A stretch of DNA of 64,000 bases, taken from Hydnum rufescens UP504. Lineage: Eukaryota > Basidiomycota > Agaricomycetes > Cantharellales > Hydnaceae. The stretch lies in assembly GCA_014904985.1 (NCBI GenBank), contig MU128951.1:224403-288402 (forward strand), given 5' to 3'. The notes below the pieces were generated by a model that worked only from the letters and a program-made list of their open reading frames with translations, did not search any database and was not told the DNA's origin. Each line of letters starts with the position of its first letter. The stretch's first letter is position 1. The position numbers and the translations under genes are program-made. Of this stretch, positions 47,693 to 57,846 are shown in pieces.

Positions 47693-47944
47693 AGTGCTTA
47701 GCTTCATTCACAGCCCTCCTGCTTGAAGCCAGTGCTTAGAGCAGTTGGATTACTTTCCCACTTCTGTTCACAGGTCTCTTGAATCTGCCTCATCTAATGA
47801 TGACAAATACCGCAGCCCCTTGAAGTTGAGGACCATGTTATTACACTGTGATCATCATCAATCATATTAAGGGTCTCCTTTCATACTCAACTTGATTACA
47901 TAATCCCCCTCTCATACTATGAACAACCCTTAACATTAGCCCCC
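47693..47944 (-). repeat. TGTTAAGGG LTR-like end, fragment 2
   Basis: Read on the minus strand from 47,944: TGTTAAGGGTTGTTCATAGTATGAG... matching 18,538 and 57,178. Joined directly to the Gypsy LTR end at 47,692. Confidence 0.6.
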
Positions 47945-48059
47945 AAGGCTGTCTGACTGTTCAGTATATTTGGGACATGCTTTGGTCCTAGATGGCAGAC
48001 TATGGCAGACTATAAGTGCCTGCTGTCATTCAAAATTTATTTCCTTTGACTCCAACACC

Positions 48060-48300
48060 TTAATTCCAAATAGCTTCTAAATGACCTCCAAATGATTTCT
48101 AAAAAACCCCTGGAAAATGATTTGGATGGCATTGGACAGGTATTTGGGCCTCGGGTACTCCAAATACTGTACCCATCCAAATAGATTTGGGTAGCATTTG
48201 GATGGGTATTTGGAGCTCCTGAGGCCCAAATACCTGTCCAATGCCACCCAAATCATTTCCAAGGGTCTTTTGGAACTCATTTGGAGAGCCATTTGTGTAT
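48060..48300. mobile_element. foldback hairpin element of about 240 bp
   Basis: GATTTGGATGGCATTGGACAGGTATTTGGGCCTC... is followed after about 48,188 by its reverse complement (GGCCCAAATACCTGTCCAATGCCACCCAAATC). Arms of about 110-120 bases. No ORF. Confidence 0.75.
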
Positions 48301-48512
48301 CATGAAACTCCCTAATTCCTGCCAAATTCTCATGTGAAACTCCCCAATGATTCCTGAGTTCATTTTGTCTACCCTCCTGTCTGTCAGAGACTGGATGCCA
48401 AAAAAGTATATACTTGGTCTCTGTGCACAAAGAATTTGCCACTGACTGGAGAGAGACCCACATGTTGCTGTATGAAGGAAAGGGGTCTCCATGGACCATG
48501 GGTGCTTACGGG

Positions 48513-48651
48513 TAGTGTTGCCGCGACTCCGCTCGACTCCACTTGTGCTCGGCTCGAGCCGATGGATGGGATCGGTTCGGCTCGACTCGGCTTCGGGGCG
48601 ACTTCCGGGCAACTCGACTCACGGCTCGAGCCGACTTCGAGCGGCAACACT
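48513..48651. mobile_element. 139-bp CpG-rich MITE with hAT-like ends
   Basis: TAGTGTTGCCGC at the left and GCGGCAACACT at the right, with an inner GGCTCGAGCCGA repeat. The ends resemble those of the 3.3-kb hAT element (TAGTGTTGCCAC). It is dense in CpG, so it is young or unmethylated. No clear 8-bp duplication was seen. Confidence 0.7.
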
Positions 48652-50059
48652 GGAAAGGTCAATTTCCAAAAATGGGTGATTTTCGACCCGGGGCGGGGCG
48701 CGGGCTGCGTACTTGTGTGCGCTTCCTAATACGTCTTGTTGCTTTGTGATATTTTGATGTCTTGCAGCTGCAGTCTCTCAGAGATTCCCAATATCAATGC
48801 CTTTGTTACCATTGGAGACATTAGCAAGGCACGGGATTTTCGTCGGGCGGCTGTTGTTATTAGTGATTATGGCAAGCTGAGGCTAACCCTTCGCACGTTC
48901 GACAATATTTCAAAAGCCGGTTATCGTCCGAGACGACTCGACTACAGTAAGAAGACTCGAATCGCCGCAAACACCTGAGGCAGCTGGATACAAAATGTTC
49001 CGGAGTGATGGCAAATCTTTCGAAGATTCCTGGTTCCGAACTCATGCTTCTGGAATAGAAGAAGCCTATTGCAGGAATAATCTCCTAAGGGAACATTGGA
49101 TTGGGGGTCGCATGGGTAGAAAACCCTGAGGGGTAGGGTGCCCAACTCCGCACGTCAGGGACCGTGCTGGTCGATTGGTCATGTAGTACGTCCCTCAAGC
49201 CCTCCACATTCGGACGGAGCCCAACAAAGGCAGCCCTTGGGCGTGCAAAGTGAAGTGCAAACAACAGTACAGTTGAATCCATCTGCTCTTGGGGACGATG
49301 GCCAAAAAAAAACCATCCTATCCATTATACATACAGTATCAGGACGTGTGGGTGACTTTGAATACCCCACGAGAATATATCAAGCGAGATGGAGTTCAAA
49401 AGATGGAGACACTCCTAATAAGAGTTTCCCAGGACGATCGCAGAGGCCGGTCGGTTATAGGCTGAGGCATGTAAGCGGCAGAAGGGCTGAGGCGTCAGCA
49501 ATTAGGTTGAACAGATGCAGAGGCGTGTGTAAAGCACAGCAAAATACTAAGCGCATATCTCACCAGGGTTTCCGTTTTCTTCCGTGGCGGAGCCCACCGG
49601 CAAGCACCTCGGCGGCTGTGGAAAATGAAAGCCTAATTCCCCGTGAAGGTCGTTAGTCATCGATCGATGTCGCACCCCTGACGGCGACTGGTTTAGCTAC
49701 GGTGACAACGCCCATAGAATTCCCGTTGGTGAGGCTGTGCGGCGACCACGGTCTGTTGACCTGCAACGGAATTCCTCGGCACGTGTCGCCAGAGCCAATA
49801 CAGTCTGGTAAATCTCACAAGCTGGGGAAAAAACCCTAGATCCGATTGATAGGCCGTTTTGCTCCAAGTAGCGTTCCAGGGGGCAGACAACATGATAATT
49901 TGCAAAAGTGCGAAGCGACTCAGGGCGGGGGTGAGTCCATCCTGACAGGGAACTCGATTGGCCAAGCCAACCCTTGAGAATTGGACTTAGGTTTCATTCG
50001 CACGCGTATTTTGGTAGGAATATACGGATTGGGCGTCTATCTATTTCGGTGCCTAATTT
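48652..50059. other. host-like intergenic sequence, no assigned gene
   Basis: CpG-rich. The open frame at 49,138-49,656 (172 residues) starts only with GTG and shows no domain, and no alternative spliced gene was recognised. It forms the 3' side of the Rieske gene. Confidence 0.4.
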
Positions 50060-51139
50060 TCAGCCCACAATAATCTTACCCTCACCCTCCTCGATCGAAT
50101 AGGGCGGAACCTCGAGATTCAGCTAGCCAAGAAAAAGCGATCAGGTGGTCAGCACGAGACCGCAGGTGAACCTGGGAGAATTCGTACTGGTGCAGGCCCT
50201 TTACGGATACGTCCAGCTGGTGGAAGCAAGATTAGGATAAGGACATGAGTGGATGCTGATGGACACCTTACAAATGTCATAATGGGATCCGTGGCATGGG
50301 CAGAACCTAAAATCATCGTTCAGGGGAAAGCACGCAAGGCCACTTGCATAGAATACGCACCAGCCTCCAAAGTCTCCACTTTCACCAATGGGGACACATC
50401 CGAGATGCGTGCAGACACCAAGCATGACGAGCCACTCGGGGTTTTGAGTCCGTGCTTCATCAGTCTCAGGATCCCGCAAGCTCTTTATATCGACACTGTT
50501 GGCCTCTTCGATTTCGTCAGAAGTACGGTGTCGGACGAAGACGGGTTTACCGCGCCATTTAATAATAGCGTTCTTGCCCTCTGGAATCGAGGCCATCTCC
50601 AGTTCAACCTTTGCAAGAGCGAGAACGTCTGCGGAGGCATTCATGGAGGATAGAAAATTGGTGATGGTCGACTTGGCAGCGGTAGCACCCAAGAGTCCGG
50701 AAGAGCCAATCATAAAGTAGGAGAGGGCACGGTTGGTGCTGTCGTTCTTGGCACGGTAGGGAGAAAAGTCTGGAACGGATTGGCCAGCATCCGAAGCAAG
50801 CGCAGGGGAGCAGTGTATGTAGCGACGGCCGGGGACGGGGACGGTGGGGGCAGCTGAGGAGGCAAGGAAAAGTGAGACGAAACGAGCTCTTCGTTCCTGG
50901 GGCGGGGCCTTACCGTTAACACGGGTGGTTGAAATGAGACCATGATTGGTTAAGCGGGTAGTGCTTGCCCATGGTGGCGGTGGGTCGGACCGTTGGCCAT
51001 GAGCGTCGTGATGACGACGGTCAGTTGGGTATGTGGCGGCAAGATTGAGCCTGTTTGCGAAGGGCACCCCTGAGGGGAGGGTCTGCACCGTTGGGGGAAG
51101 ATTGACGCCCTTTCTTGAGAGAGAGCGGAGAATTGTCAT
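50060..51139 (-). CDS. RIP1: Rieske iron-sulfur subunit of the cytochrome bc1 complex
   Basis: Five exons on the minus strand: 51139-50914, 50853-50361, 50306-50272, 50216-50188, 50122-50060, giving 281 residues with every junction in frame. A basic, hydroxylated N-terminus acts as mitochondrial presequence. The single transmembrane anchor (LSYFMIGSSGLLGATAAKSTITNFL) and hinge precede the cluster domain with CTHLGC and CPCHGSH, whose two Cys and two His hold the 2Fe-2S centre and whose outer Cys form the disulfide. The ending SGRIRKGPAPLNLEVPPYS is typical. It accepts electrons from ubiquinol and passes them to cytochrome c1 in complex III. Intron 2 separates the two ligand boxes. Confidence 0.97.
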
Positions 51140-51607
51140 TTTGGTGCAAATGGCGGTAGCAAATACGGAAATTGCCGTGGAATAAGAAACGTGTGGATGA
51201 CACTAAGTGTGGCACTTGTGGGACTTTTTGTAGTTTACTGTGATAATTCAAATGGCAGTGATAGCCAGATTTCCCTTCTAGGCTCACTGTGCATATCTTG
51301 CCATATTCCCCGAATTTAGTGTAGCCCTGGGGTCTGATTATCGATTTCATTCCCGCTTCTCAAATTTCCACAATCCGGAACTCGTTTCGGTTTACTTCAA
51401 CACATTCGCGATGACTTATATCTTTCATCACCAGGGCCCCCGCAAACAACTCATCCACCTCCCCGTCATTCCTATGACCTCTGCCCCAGGGAGCGGCCTC
51501 CGCAATGACCCCAGTTTCATTGGCGCCGTCCAGGATGGTGCGCCACCCCTCCCCCCTTGCTCGTCGCATTCCCCACATTCATTTTTTTAACCTTTAAAGA
51601 TTGGTCC
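51140..51607. promoter_or_regulatory. divergent intergenic region between RIP1 and the kinase
   Basis: 468 bp between the divergent start codons. Contains a short upstream ATG frame at 51,411 that ends before the kinase. No specific site assigned. Confidence 0.45.
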
Positions 51608-53403
51608 ATGTTCAGGTCTGCAGGATCATCTCTTTCCTTATTTTCCGTGTAATAATCGCCTTTGACAATCGTTGTCTTATCAGCGACGATCCAACCGATT
51701 ACACCGTGGGCGCTCCCATTGGCTTCGGGGCCTCATCCATAGTCTATTCCGCAGTCTATACCCCCCAGAATGGCTCCTCCAAGCACGCCTCTATTCCCTG
51801 TGCACTCAAGGTCCTCGACCTTGACAAGCTGCCCCAATCCGCTCTCCATCTCCTAACCCGTGAGACACGTCTCATGTCCCTCTCCAAGCATCCCAACGTT
51901 CTGCGAGTGCGTGGCAGTTGGATGGTAGGCCATCGAGTGTACATTGCACTCCGCCTGATGCGCAAGGGCAGTGTACGCGACGTCATGCGCTATCGCCACA
52001 TCGATGGTGTAGAGGAAGAGGTCCTCAAATGCATACTTAAACAGGCGCTTCAAGGCCTCAAGTTAGTCTCCCCCTGTTATTTTTCGTCATGTTTTCCCAT
52101 TTTTCTCGCTCATCAGCTACCTACACATCAATGGCTTCATCCACCGTGACATAAAAGCGGCAAACCTGCTTATTGACGACGACGGCACTGTCCTCCTCGG
52201 AGACCTGGGCGTCGCCGCCTCCCTCTCGGATGACCCCGTTGTACTTGCCCCTCAAGGTTATGAATCCTTCTCCTCTGCATCGTCAACAATGACCGAGCCC
52301 TCCCTCACCCACTCCCCTCACCCTCGTCCACATTATGGACGTCGCAAATCTTTTGTTGGCACTCCCTGTTGGATGGCCCCAGAAGTCGTCGCCCAAAAGG
52401 CGGGCTATAACGCCAGCGCCGACATATACTCCCTCGGGATTACAGCCCTCGAACTCGCCCATGGTCGTGCCCCCCATTCTCTAGACCCCCCGCATAAGGC
52501 TTTGATGAAGACTCTCCAAAATGCTTCGCCCACCCTCGATCGAGTGGGCGGCGCAAATAAGTACTCCCGCGCTCTTAAAGAGATCATCGACAGCTGTCTT
52601 AGCAAGGATCCTTCTTTACGACCCTCCGCAGCAGAGCTTCTTGCTTTGCCATACTTCAAGTCCGCCAAGAGGAAGGATTATCTTATAGGCACACTTCTCA
52701 CCGGTCTCCCTCCCCTTGCCGCACGCCAAGAACGGCGCAAGACGGCCGTAACGCTCACTTCAAGCTCTGTCACATCCTCCTGGGACTTCACTCAATCAAT
52801 CTTCATTCCTCCTTCGCCATCTCATAACACCCGAACTCTCAACAGCTCTTCCCCAGCTCGGCGGGCGAGAAGCATCCTTCCCTCTGAGAGCGTCTTCCCC
52901 ATGGACGATGAAATTGCGAGTGGTCTCGACGAGGGAGATTCTAGCGAATCTTCTGGTGTAGGTGACGCACCTCGTCACTTTACTAGGGGGCGGCAAGCAC
53001 CACAGGATGCTTCTGGTAGGTATCCATCGCCCCTTCCTACCCCCCCATTGGCTTCTCCACGCCGTTCAGCTCCTGCCAAGGCCTCTTTACTTTCCCCACC
53101 GATGTCCCCTGTCATACGATCTCCTTCCATGGGCCAGAATGAGTCTGCATTAGACGGTGCAACTTCCAATAGGAGATGGAAGAAACTTGCTGGGCGCATT
53201 GGGGCAGGTAAGCCTGCGATTGCTTTATCCCCGCCTGAGAAACCCTCTTCCGGAGGTAGCAGCAGCAATGGTGTTGGTGGATCCTTGAGTCGAACATCCT
53301 CCCGGATTTTAGGTAAGACCATATCCCTCATGGTAGTCGCTTTTTCTGATCATAACACGCGATCTTGGTGGTGGGGAATCCCTTAGGTCGCTCCAAGGGC
53401 TAA
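51608..53403 (+). CDS. STE20-group serine/threonine kinase, Fray/OSR1-like
   Basis: Exons 51608-51615, 51684-52061, 52117-53312, 53387-53403; 532 residues, all in frame. Kinase landmarks: GFGASSIVY (Gly loop), CALKVLDLD (Lys), the catalytic loop HRDIKAANLL (about 52,136-52,165), GDLGVA in place of DFG, and GTPCWMAPEV. A LIGTLLTGLPPLAARQERR segment after the domain is typical of the SPAK/OSR1/Fray branch, which responds to osmotic or cell-volume stress in other eukaryotes. The C-terminal 200 residues are Ser/Pro-rich and probably disordered; the carboxyl end RILGRSKG comes from a tiny last exon. The start codon lies in an 8-base first exon (MF, then S completed across the intron) and is the least certain point. 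Confidence 0.9.
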
Positions 53404-54135
53404 ATAGCTCGAGGTTTCTCAGACCACGCCATGGCGTGGTCGAGGCTTATTCTATCGGTTTTCCCTTTGCTTTGCGCGTGCACGTACACTGCTGCACCTC
53501 GTCCTTTATGGGTTGCGGTTGCGATTCTATGCTCCCCACGGTGTTGACATAAACAATCGTGCTAACCTTAATCCATGCATCATGGACCCCGCCCCCATGC
53601 CAGGCCACCTCGAATATCGGCATTCACCCTGACATTGCTTCTGTTCTATCATGTCAACCTCTGCAACTGTGTCGTGTACTTGATATGTACTATTTTTTTC
53701 GTGCCGGCATGGCCACAAAAGTCGCTAGGCCCGATGTAGTGATTCAACGAGCCGCTCCCGACGGTTCCTCCTAATAATATTTCCGCCAATGCGCACACTT
53801 CCATTTTGCTGTGGTCCCTAGCACGTTGACCGTGCGGGTGAAGCCCAGATCTGTCTTCAACTGTCCCCCTCGATGTTGGCATCCGCTTGAAAAAATTAAC
53901 CGCATATACTGTATGCACATGCATTGCTGCATCGAAAACCTATGAATGAAAACATGCTTGTTTGGGCTGGCCCGGAAAAAGGCCGTTTATCGTGACGGGG
54001 AAAAGCCGAGAACACGTACCGAAGAGCAAGGCTCACTCACTGTATGCCCAAATATGGATAAATAAAATTACTAAAAAGTGAGACGGAGAGACAGGCCGTA
54101 GGGGCGTGGCCTTGTTGGAGCTTGCTCCCCCTCGG
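53404..54135. other. intergenic, with a 20-bp perfect palindrome at 53,422-53,441
   Basis: GACCACGCCATGGCGTGGTC lies 18 bases after the kinase stop and would form a strong RNA hairpin in the 3' region. No gene seen in the rest. Confidence 0.7.
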
Positions 54136-55611
54136 ATGCACGCCATTCCCCCCTTACATCTAGTGAGTTCCACCTCGCCGCCCCCTACCTCAAGTTCTCC
54201 TTCTCCAGCGAGTGAGGTCCTCAGTGGGCCCAGAGCCTCTCTCGCTCTTCCTCTCATTCCCCCGATATCTTCCAGATCTCTCGCATCTTCCTCTTCGTTG
54301 TCACCTTGGCCGCCTCTACGCACTCCAGTCTACGGTCGTCGAGGACGCCTGGACGCAGATACAACGATTAATCGACATGTCTCCCCGAGACCGTCTGATC
54401 AAAGAACGTGAAAGATTATCACGCGTATGGGAGGGACTAAAACAAGAACAGGATGAGATGAGGAAGCAGACCGACAAACTGAACGGCCTCACCAAACAGC
54501 TCGAGACTCTTCGAGCCGAACTCGCGGTACTCGAGGAAGCATGTTTAAAGGCCAATTTCGCTAATGGTACCGGGGGTGGGGGCATTCCTTCTCGCGACGC
54601 CGATCGTGCCCATGAGGATAATGTGATGTCCAGAGAGGGGGTGCTCGTGCAGACGTGCAAGGTGGAGAACCAGATTAAGGATGCCCTTGACATCATGGAG
54701 AAACTACTCGACCGTGAGAAGAAGAGACTCCACAGGGTGCGTGCCTTCTTCCGAGGGAGTTTGTCCCCAAGATATAGATCATGTGGATCTATGCGCTCGA
54801 TAATAATGTCGCCCATATTTTTATCGTACAGGAACTCGAGCGTGTCAGGATGGAGAAGTTTTGGAATCTTGCGGATGGGCTCCGACGACGTAATGCAGAC
54901 CTCTCACCAGTCGAATTAATGTGGATTGACGAGGAGACCAAGCTGGATGGAGATGTATCAAAGGTCCGGGGCCTGCGAAACATGTGCTGGCAGCGCATGC
55001 ATATCGACGCACAGAAGCTCGAAGCTTTGCGCATCGAGGAGCAGGAGCGACAGGATCGCCAGGAGCGACGCGAACGTCAACAACGCCAGGAGCGCAAAGA
55101 CCGAAAACGATACGAAACGAATGGTGCTCGACAGGAACGGACGAACGCAGGGTATTTCACTGATGCTGACGGGGGTGCCAAGCCGTTCTATGAACACAAG
55201 CCGGCCAGCGTGCGACCGGACCCTCGGAAAAAGGCATCATCATCTGAGGAGAAGATGCTCGCCGCGTGGAGGGGATATCAAGTTAGCTGGACGACTACGA
55301 TGGCGGGCAAGTCCACGCCCTTGACGTATGCGAGTATTCCGTGGCCGGTCTCCTCCGAGCCATATTTCCCTTCCACACTTACGCCCTCTCGAATCGCGGA
55401 ATTTTTACTGTCACCCTTGCATTCAACCAATAAAACGGGCATGGAGCGACTACGTGATGCGATGAAGATATGGCACCCGGACAAATGGGAGGGGAAGTTT
55501 ATGAGTCGTGTGGTGGACTCGGAGCAGGTTATTGTGAGGGAGGGGCTTGGGATGGTTGCTCGAGCGCTCATCGAGCTGATGCATGTACAGAAGAAGCTTG
55601 ATCGTTTGTGA
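54136..55611 (+). CDS. NF-kappa-B-inhibitor-like / J-like coiled-coil protein
   Basis: Model: 54136-54162, 54329-54736, 54832-55611; 404 residues in frame. The first half is a long coiled coil (SPRDRLIKERERLSRVWEGL...). A very Arg/Gln-rich helix (QERQDRQERRERQQRQERKDRKR) follows, then LTYASIPWPV and the C-terminal block MKIWHPDKWEGKFMSRVV with an EGLGMVARALIELM helix. The WHPDK motif recalls the HPD of J domains and the C-terminal domain of NFKBIL1-like proteins found across basidiomycetes. Function is not established. Exon 1 is tentative; translation could instead start at ATG 54,377. It follows the kinase in the same orientation but is not an operon. Confidence 0.7.
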
Positions 55612-56304
55612 CCTATGGGTACGACTAATTTTTGTTTTGTGGGCCCAGGTAATCAAGTTTGGTACGACCGAACCTAGTACCTGTGTGAATCCAGACGATA
55701 AGCCACTAGGATCGCATCTTCGAGTAAACCGCGGATATATGCACGGGCAGGTGGTTCGGCGCCGAGATAGAGACTTTTTTTTAGTTTCGTCAACCATCCA
55801 GCTTCAGGATCGAGAATCAGGCAAAGAACATTAATGAACCATCGGAGTCGAGGACCGTGTATGCGAAGCATGGAGAACGAGGGCGATACAACAAAACTCC
55901 GAATTGGCAGATTCTGCAACAGCCGAGACCGAAGAGGAACAGGCCATTCCCAGTAGGGGACTATTGGCCTGTTTCAGAAATCCATGGATCCATCGAGCAA
56001 TTCCATTACAAATTCGTCCACGCAGTAAGAGACAAATCACTTTAGAGGGATCAGAACCAATAAGACTGATGGGCGGAAACTAGTACGGCAACGGCAACTT
56101 GCGCTGCGTACCCCTGAACTCTAAACAATCCAGAGAGTTTCTGCGCCCAGCACATGGACTATATCGATCGCGCACAGTGACTTTCATCCGGTTTCTTGTT
56201 CGTCGCCTTTGTGGTCCCATGCTTTCTGCGCGCCCCTCTTAGCCTACCACTTTTAGACTCTCTTTTTCGATATCACGATCTTTACGACTTGTACCACCAC
56301 TGTC
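55612..56304. other. intergenic between the NFKBIL1-like and OST-alpha genes
   Basis: CpG-rich. No gene recognised; probably 3' and 5' untranslated and promoter sequence. Confidence 0.5.
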
Positions 56305-57196
56305 ATGACTAACAACATTTGCCCTGTTGATAAGGCCCCCCTACCCCACCCGCCCCTGTTTCAAGTTGGACATATCCATATTCAAGGTAGAATCTTCATC
56401 TCGATTACATGGTAGAGACGTTTACTCCCTATCTTTCGGCATGCCGGCTCACCATGTAGAATTTCTCGATGTAAAACATCGCATTTCAGATCTCTAATAG
56501 TTGCTCTTTTTTTAGGTCGGATCGCTCATTTGCGGCATCTTAACCATTCTTTCAACGATCATATCCTTCTGGCTCATTAACCAACACCTTGCTTACTATA
56601 CCAATGTACGCATAGCATCTCACCCTTTTCATGGCATTTCCTCAATACTTTGTCTCAATTATAGAAAGGTCGCCAACGATGTGTATTCCCTCCTTTTGGT
56701 ACTTGTGCGACGGGAACTCATTCGGCCTTCGTCGTAGATATTGTTCGATTACTCTTCATGGTTCCTATTTATAGTATTGTGACTCTCCTTTCGTATATCT
56801 TCTATGTTTGTGGATCTCGTAATATTCTACCATGGAGCGATTTCCCATCTCACATCCGGTAGAACGATGCGTCCCCATTTCTCTTAATTCGGGATGGTTA
56901 TGAGGGCTTTGTTGTGTCTTCATTCTTCTATTTGATGATGCAATACCTTTCAGTCGATCCCCGGGGACAAAAGCAGGTCTTCCGACGCAAGATGAAATTT
57001 GGTAACTCCTGGAAGTGGATGCTCCCTCTGGGATGGGTCAAGGCGAAACCAGAGGTAATGGCTTGCCTGGTCAGTGCATATCAAGCCTTTCAATCCCTTC
57101 TCGCTGGCTTCAAAGGAAGGACTTCACTTTCTTCAGATGATGAAATGCACTGTGCTTCAGTATTGTGTAGTCCGACCTGTTAAGGGTCGTTCGTAG
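56305..57196 (+). pseudogene. OST-alpha/TMEM184-family membrane protein, cut after its first half
   Basis: Exons 56305-56364, 56516-56605, 56665-56680, 56738-56805, 56863-57054, 57116 to about 57180. Reading: LICGILTILSTIISFWLINQHL (TM1), TNKGRQRYIVRLLFMVPIYSIVTLLSYIFY (TM2), LLIRDGYEGFVVSSFFYLMMQYLS (TM3), WKWMLPLGW, then EEGLHFLQMMKCTVLQYCVVRPV. This is the conserved N-terminal half of the seven-helix organic solute transporter alpha/TMEM184 family. At 57,178 the TGTTAAGGG repeat begins and the frame stops at 57,194. About half the protein is missing here; it may lie past 64 kb or be lost. The first intron (151 bp) is tentative. Confidence 0.82.
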
Positions 57197-57536
57197 TAAG
57201 GGGAAGTGATTATGTAATCAGGTCGAGTATGAACAGGAGTTAGATAATCTCTTGCTTGTGGTCACAGCTAGGTGGGTTGAAGGATCCAGGTTGAATGGCC
57301 TGGAGCCTTGGAGTGTGGGATGTAGGCTACACAACTGAAAGACCCAATTGCAGCCAAAGGTGTGACCAAGTTGTGTAGACCTGACAAACCCACCTAGCAA
57401 CAGACAACATGGAAGCTGATAATTTGAGGGGAATGTCCACATAACACAAATACAGACAAGGCCAAAGTACAAAAAATAAAGGAAGGTGAATTATATGGAT
57501 ATTGACAAGTCACCCATTCCCCTGTAGCTGCCAATA
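57178..57536 (+). repeat. TGTTAAGGG LTR-like end, fragment 3, and unassigned flank
   Basis: TGTTAAGGGTCGTTCGTAGTAAGG... matches 18,538 and inverted 47,944 for about 70 bases. It begins inside the coding exon of the OST-alpha gene. The following 280 bases are not recognised. Confidence 0.6.
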
Positions 57537-57844
57537 GGGGTGTTCACCATAGCAAAACTGGAGCAAAAGTGTGACACAACTGAAAAATCAAAACTGGAAA
57601 AGACTTGGCAAAACTGGGCCAAACTGGGACAAAAGTGCAGTTTTGCTCCAGTTTCATGAAGCAGCTCCAGAGGTCCAAGTGGTGGAAAACTGGAACAAAA
57701 CTGGGCTTCACCCAGTTCTGTGAAGTACAGCCACTTCTGGGGGACTGTTATCAAATCTGTTGTATTGCTGCAAAAACAAAACTGGCACTTGTGTCACACT
57801 TTTGCTTTCAGTTTTGCTCTAGTTTTCTCTACTGTGAAACCCCC
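57537..57844. mobile_element. 308-bp MITE with TA duplication, copy 1
   Basis: Ends GGGGTGTTCACCATAG and inverted GGGGTTTCACAGTAG, then AAAACTGGAGCAAAA-like inner repeats. TA at 57,535-57,536 and 57,845-57,846. It sits just beyond the 3' end of the recombinase gene. Confidence 0.8.
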
Positions 57845-57846
57845 TA

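Noticed and set aside
49138..49656. 172-residue ORF as a host gene
   Set aside because: Opens only with GTG and has no recognisable domain or splice context.
50249..50653. Plus-strand 134-residue ORF
   Set aside because: Antisense shadow of the Rieske exons.
50201..51139. Single-exon 312-residue reading of the Rieske gene
   Set aside because: Reads through introns (for example between FGGW and FCPCHGSH); the spliced model restores the family sequence.
54316..54816. Minus-strand 166-residue ORF
   Set aside because: Antisense shadow of the coiled-coil exon.
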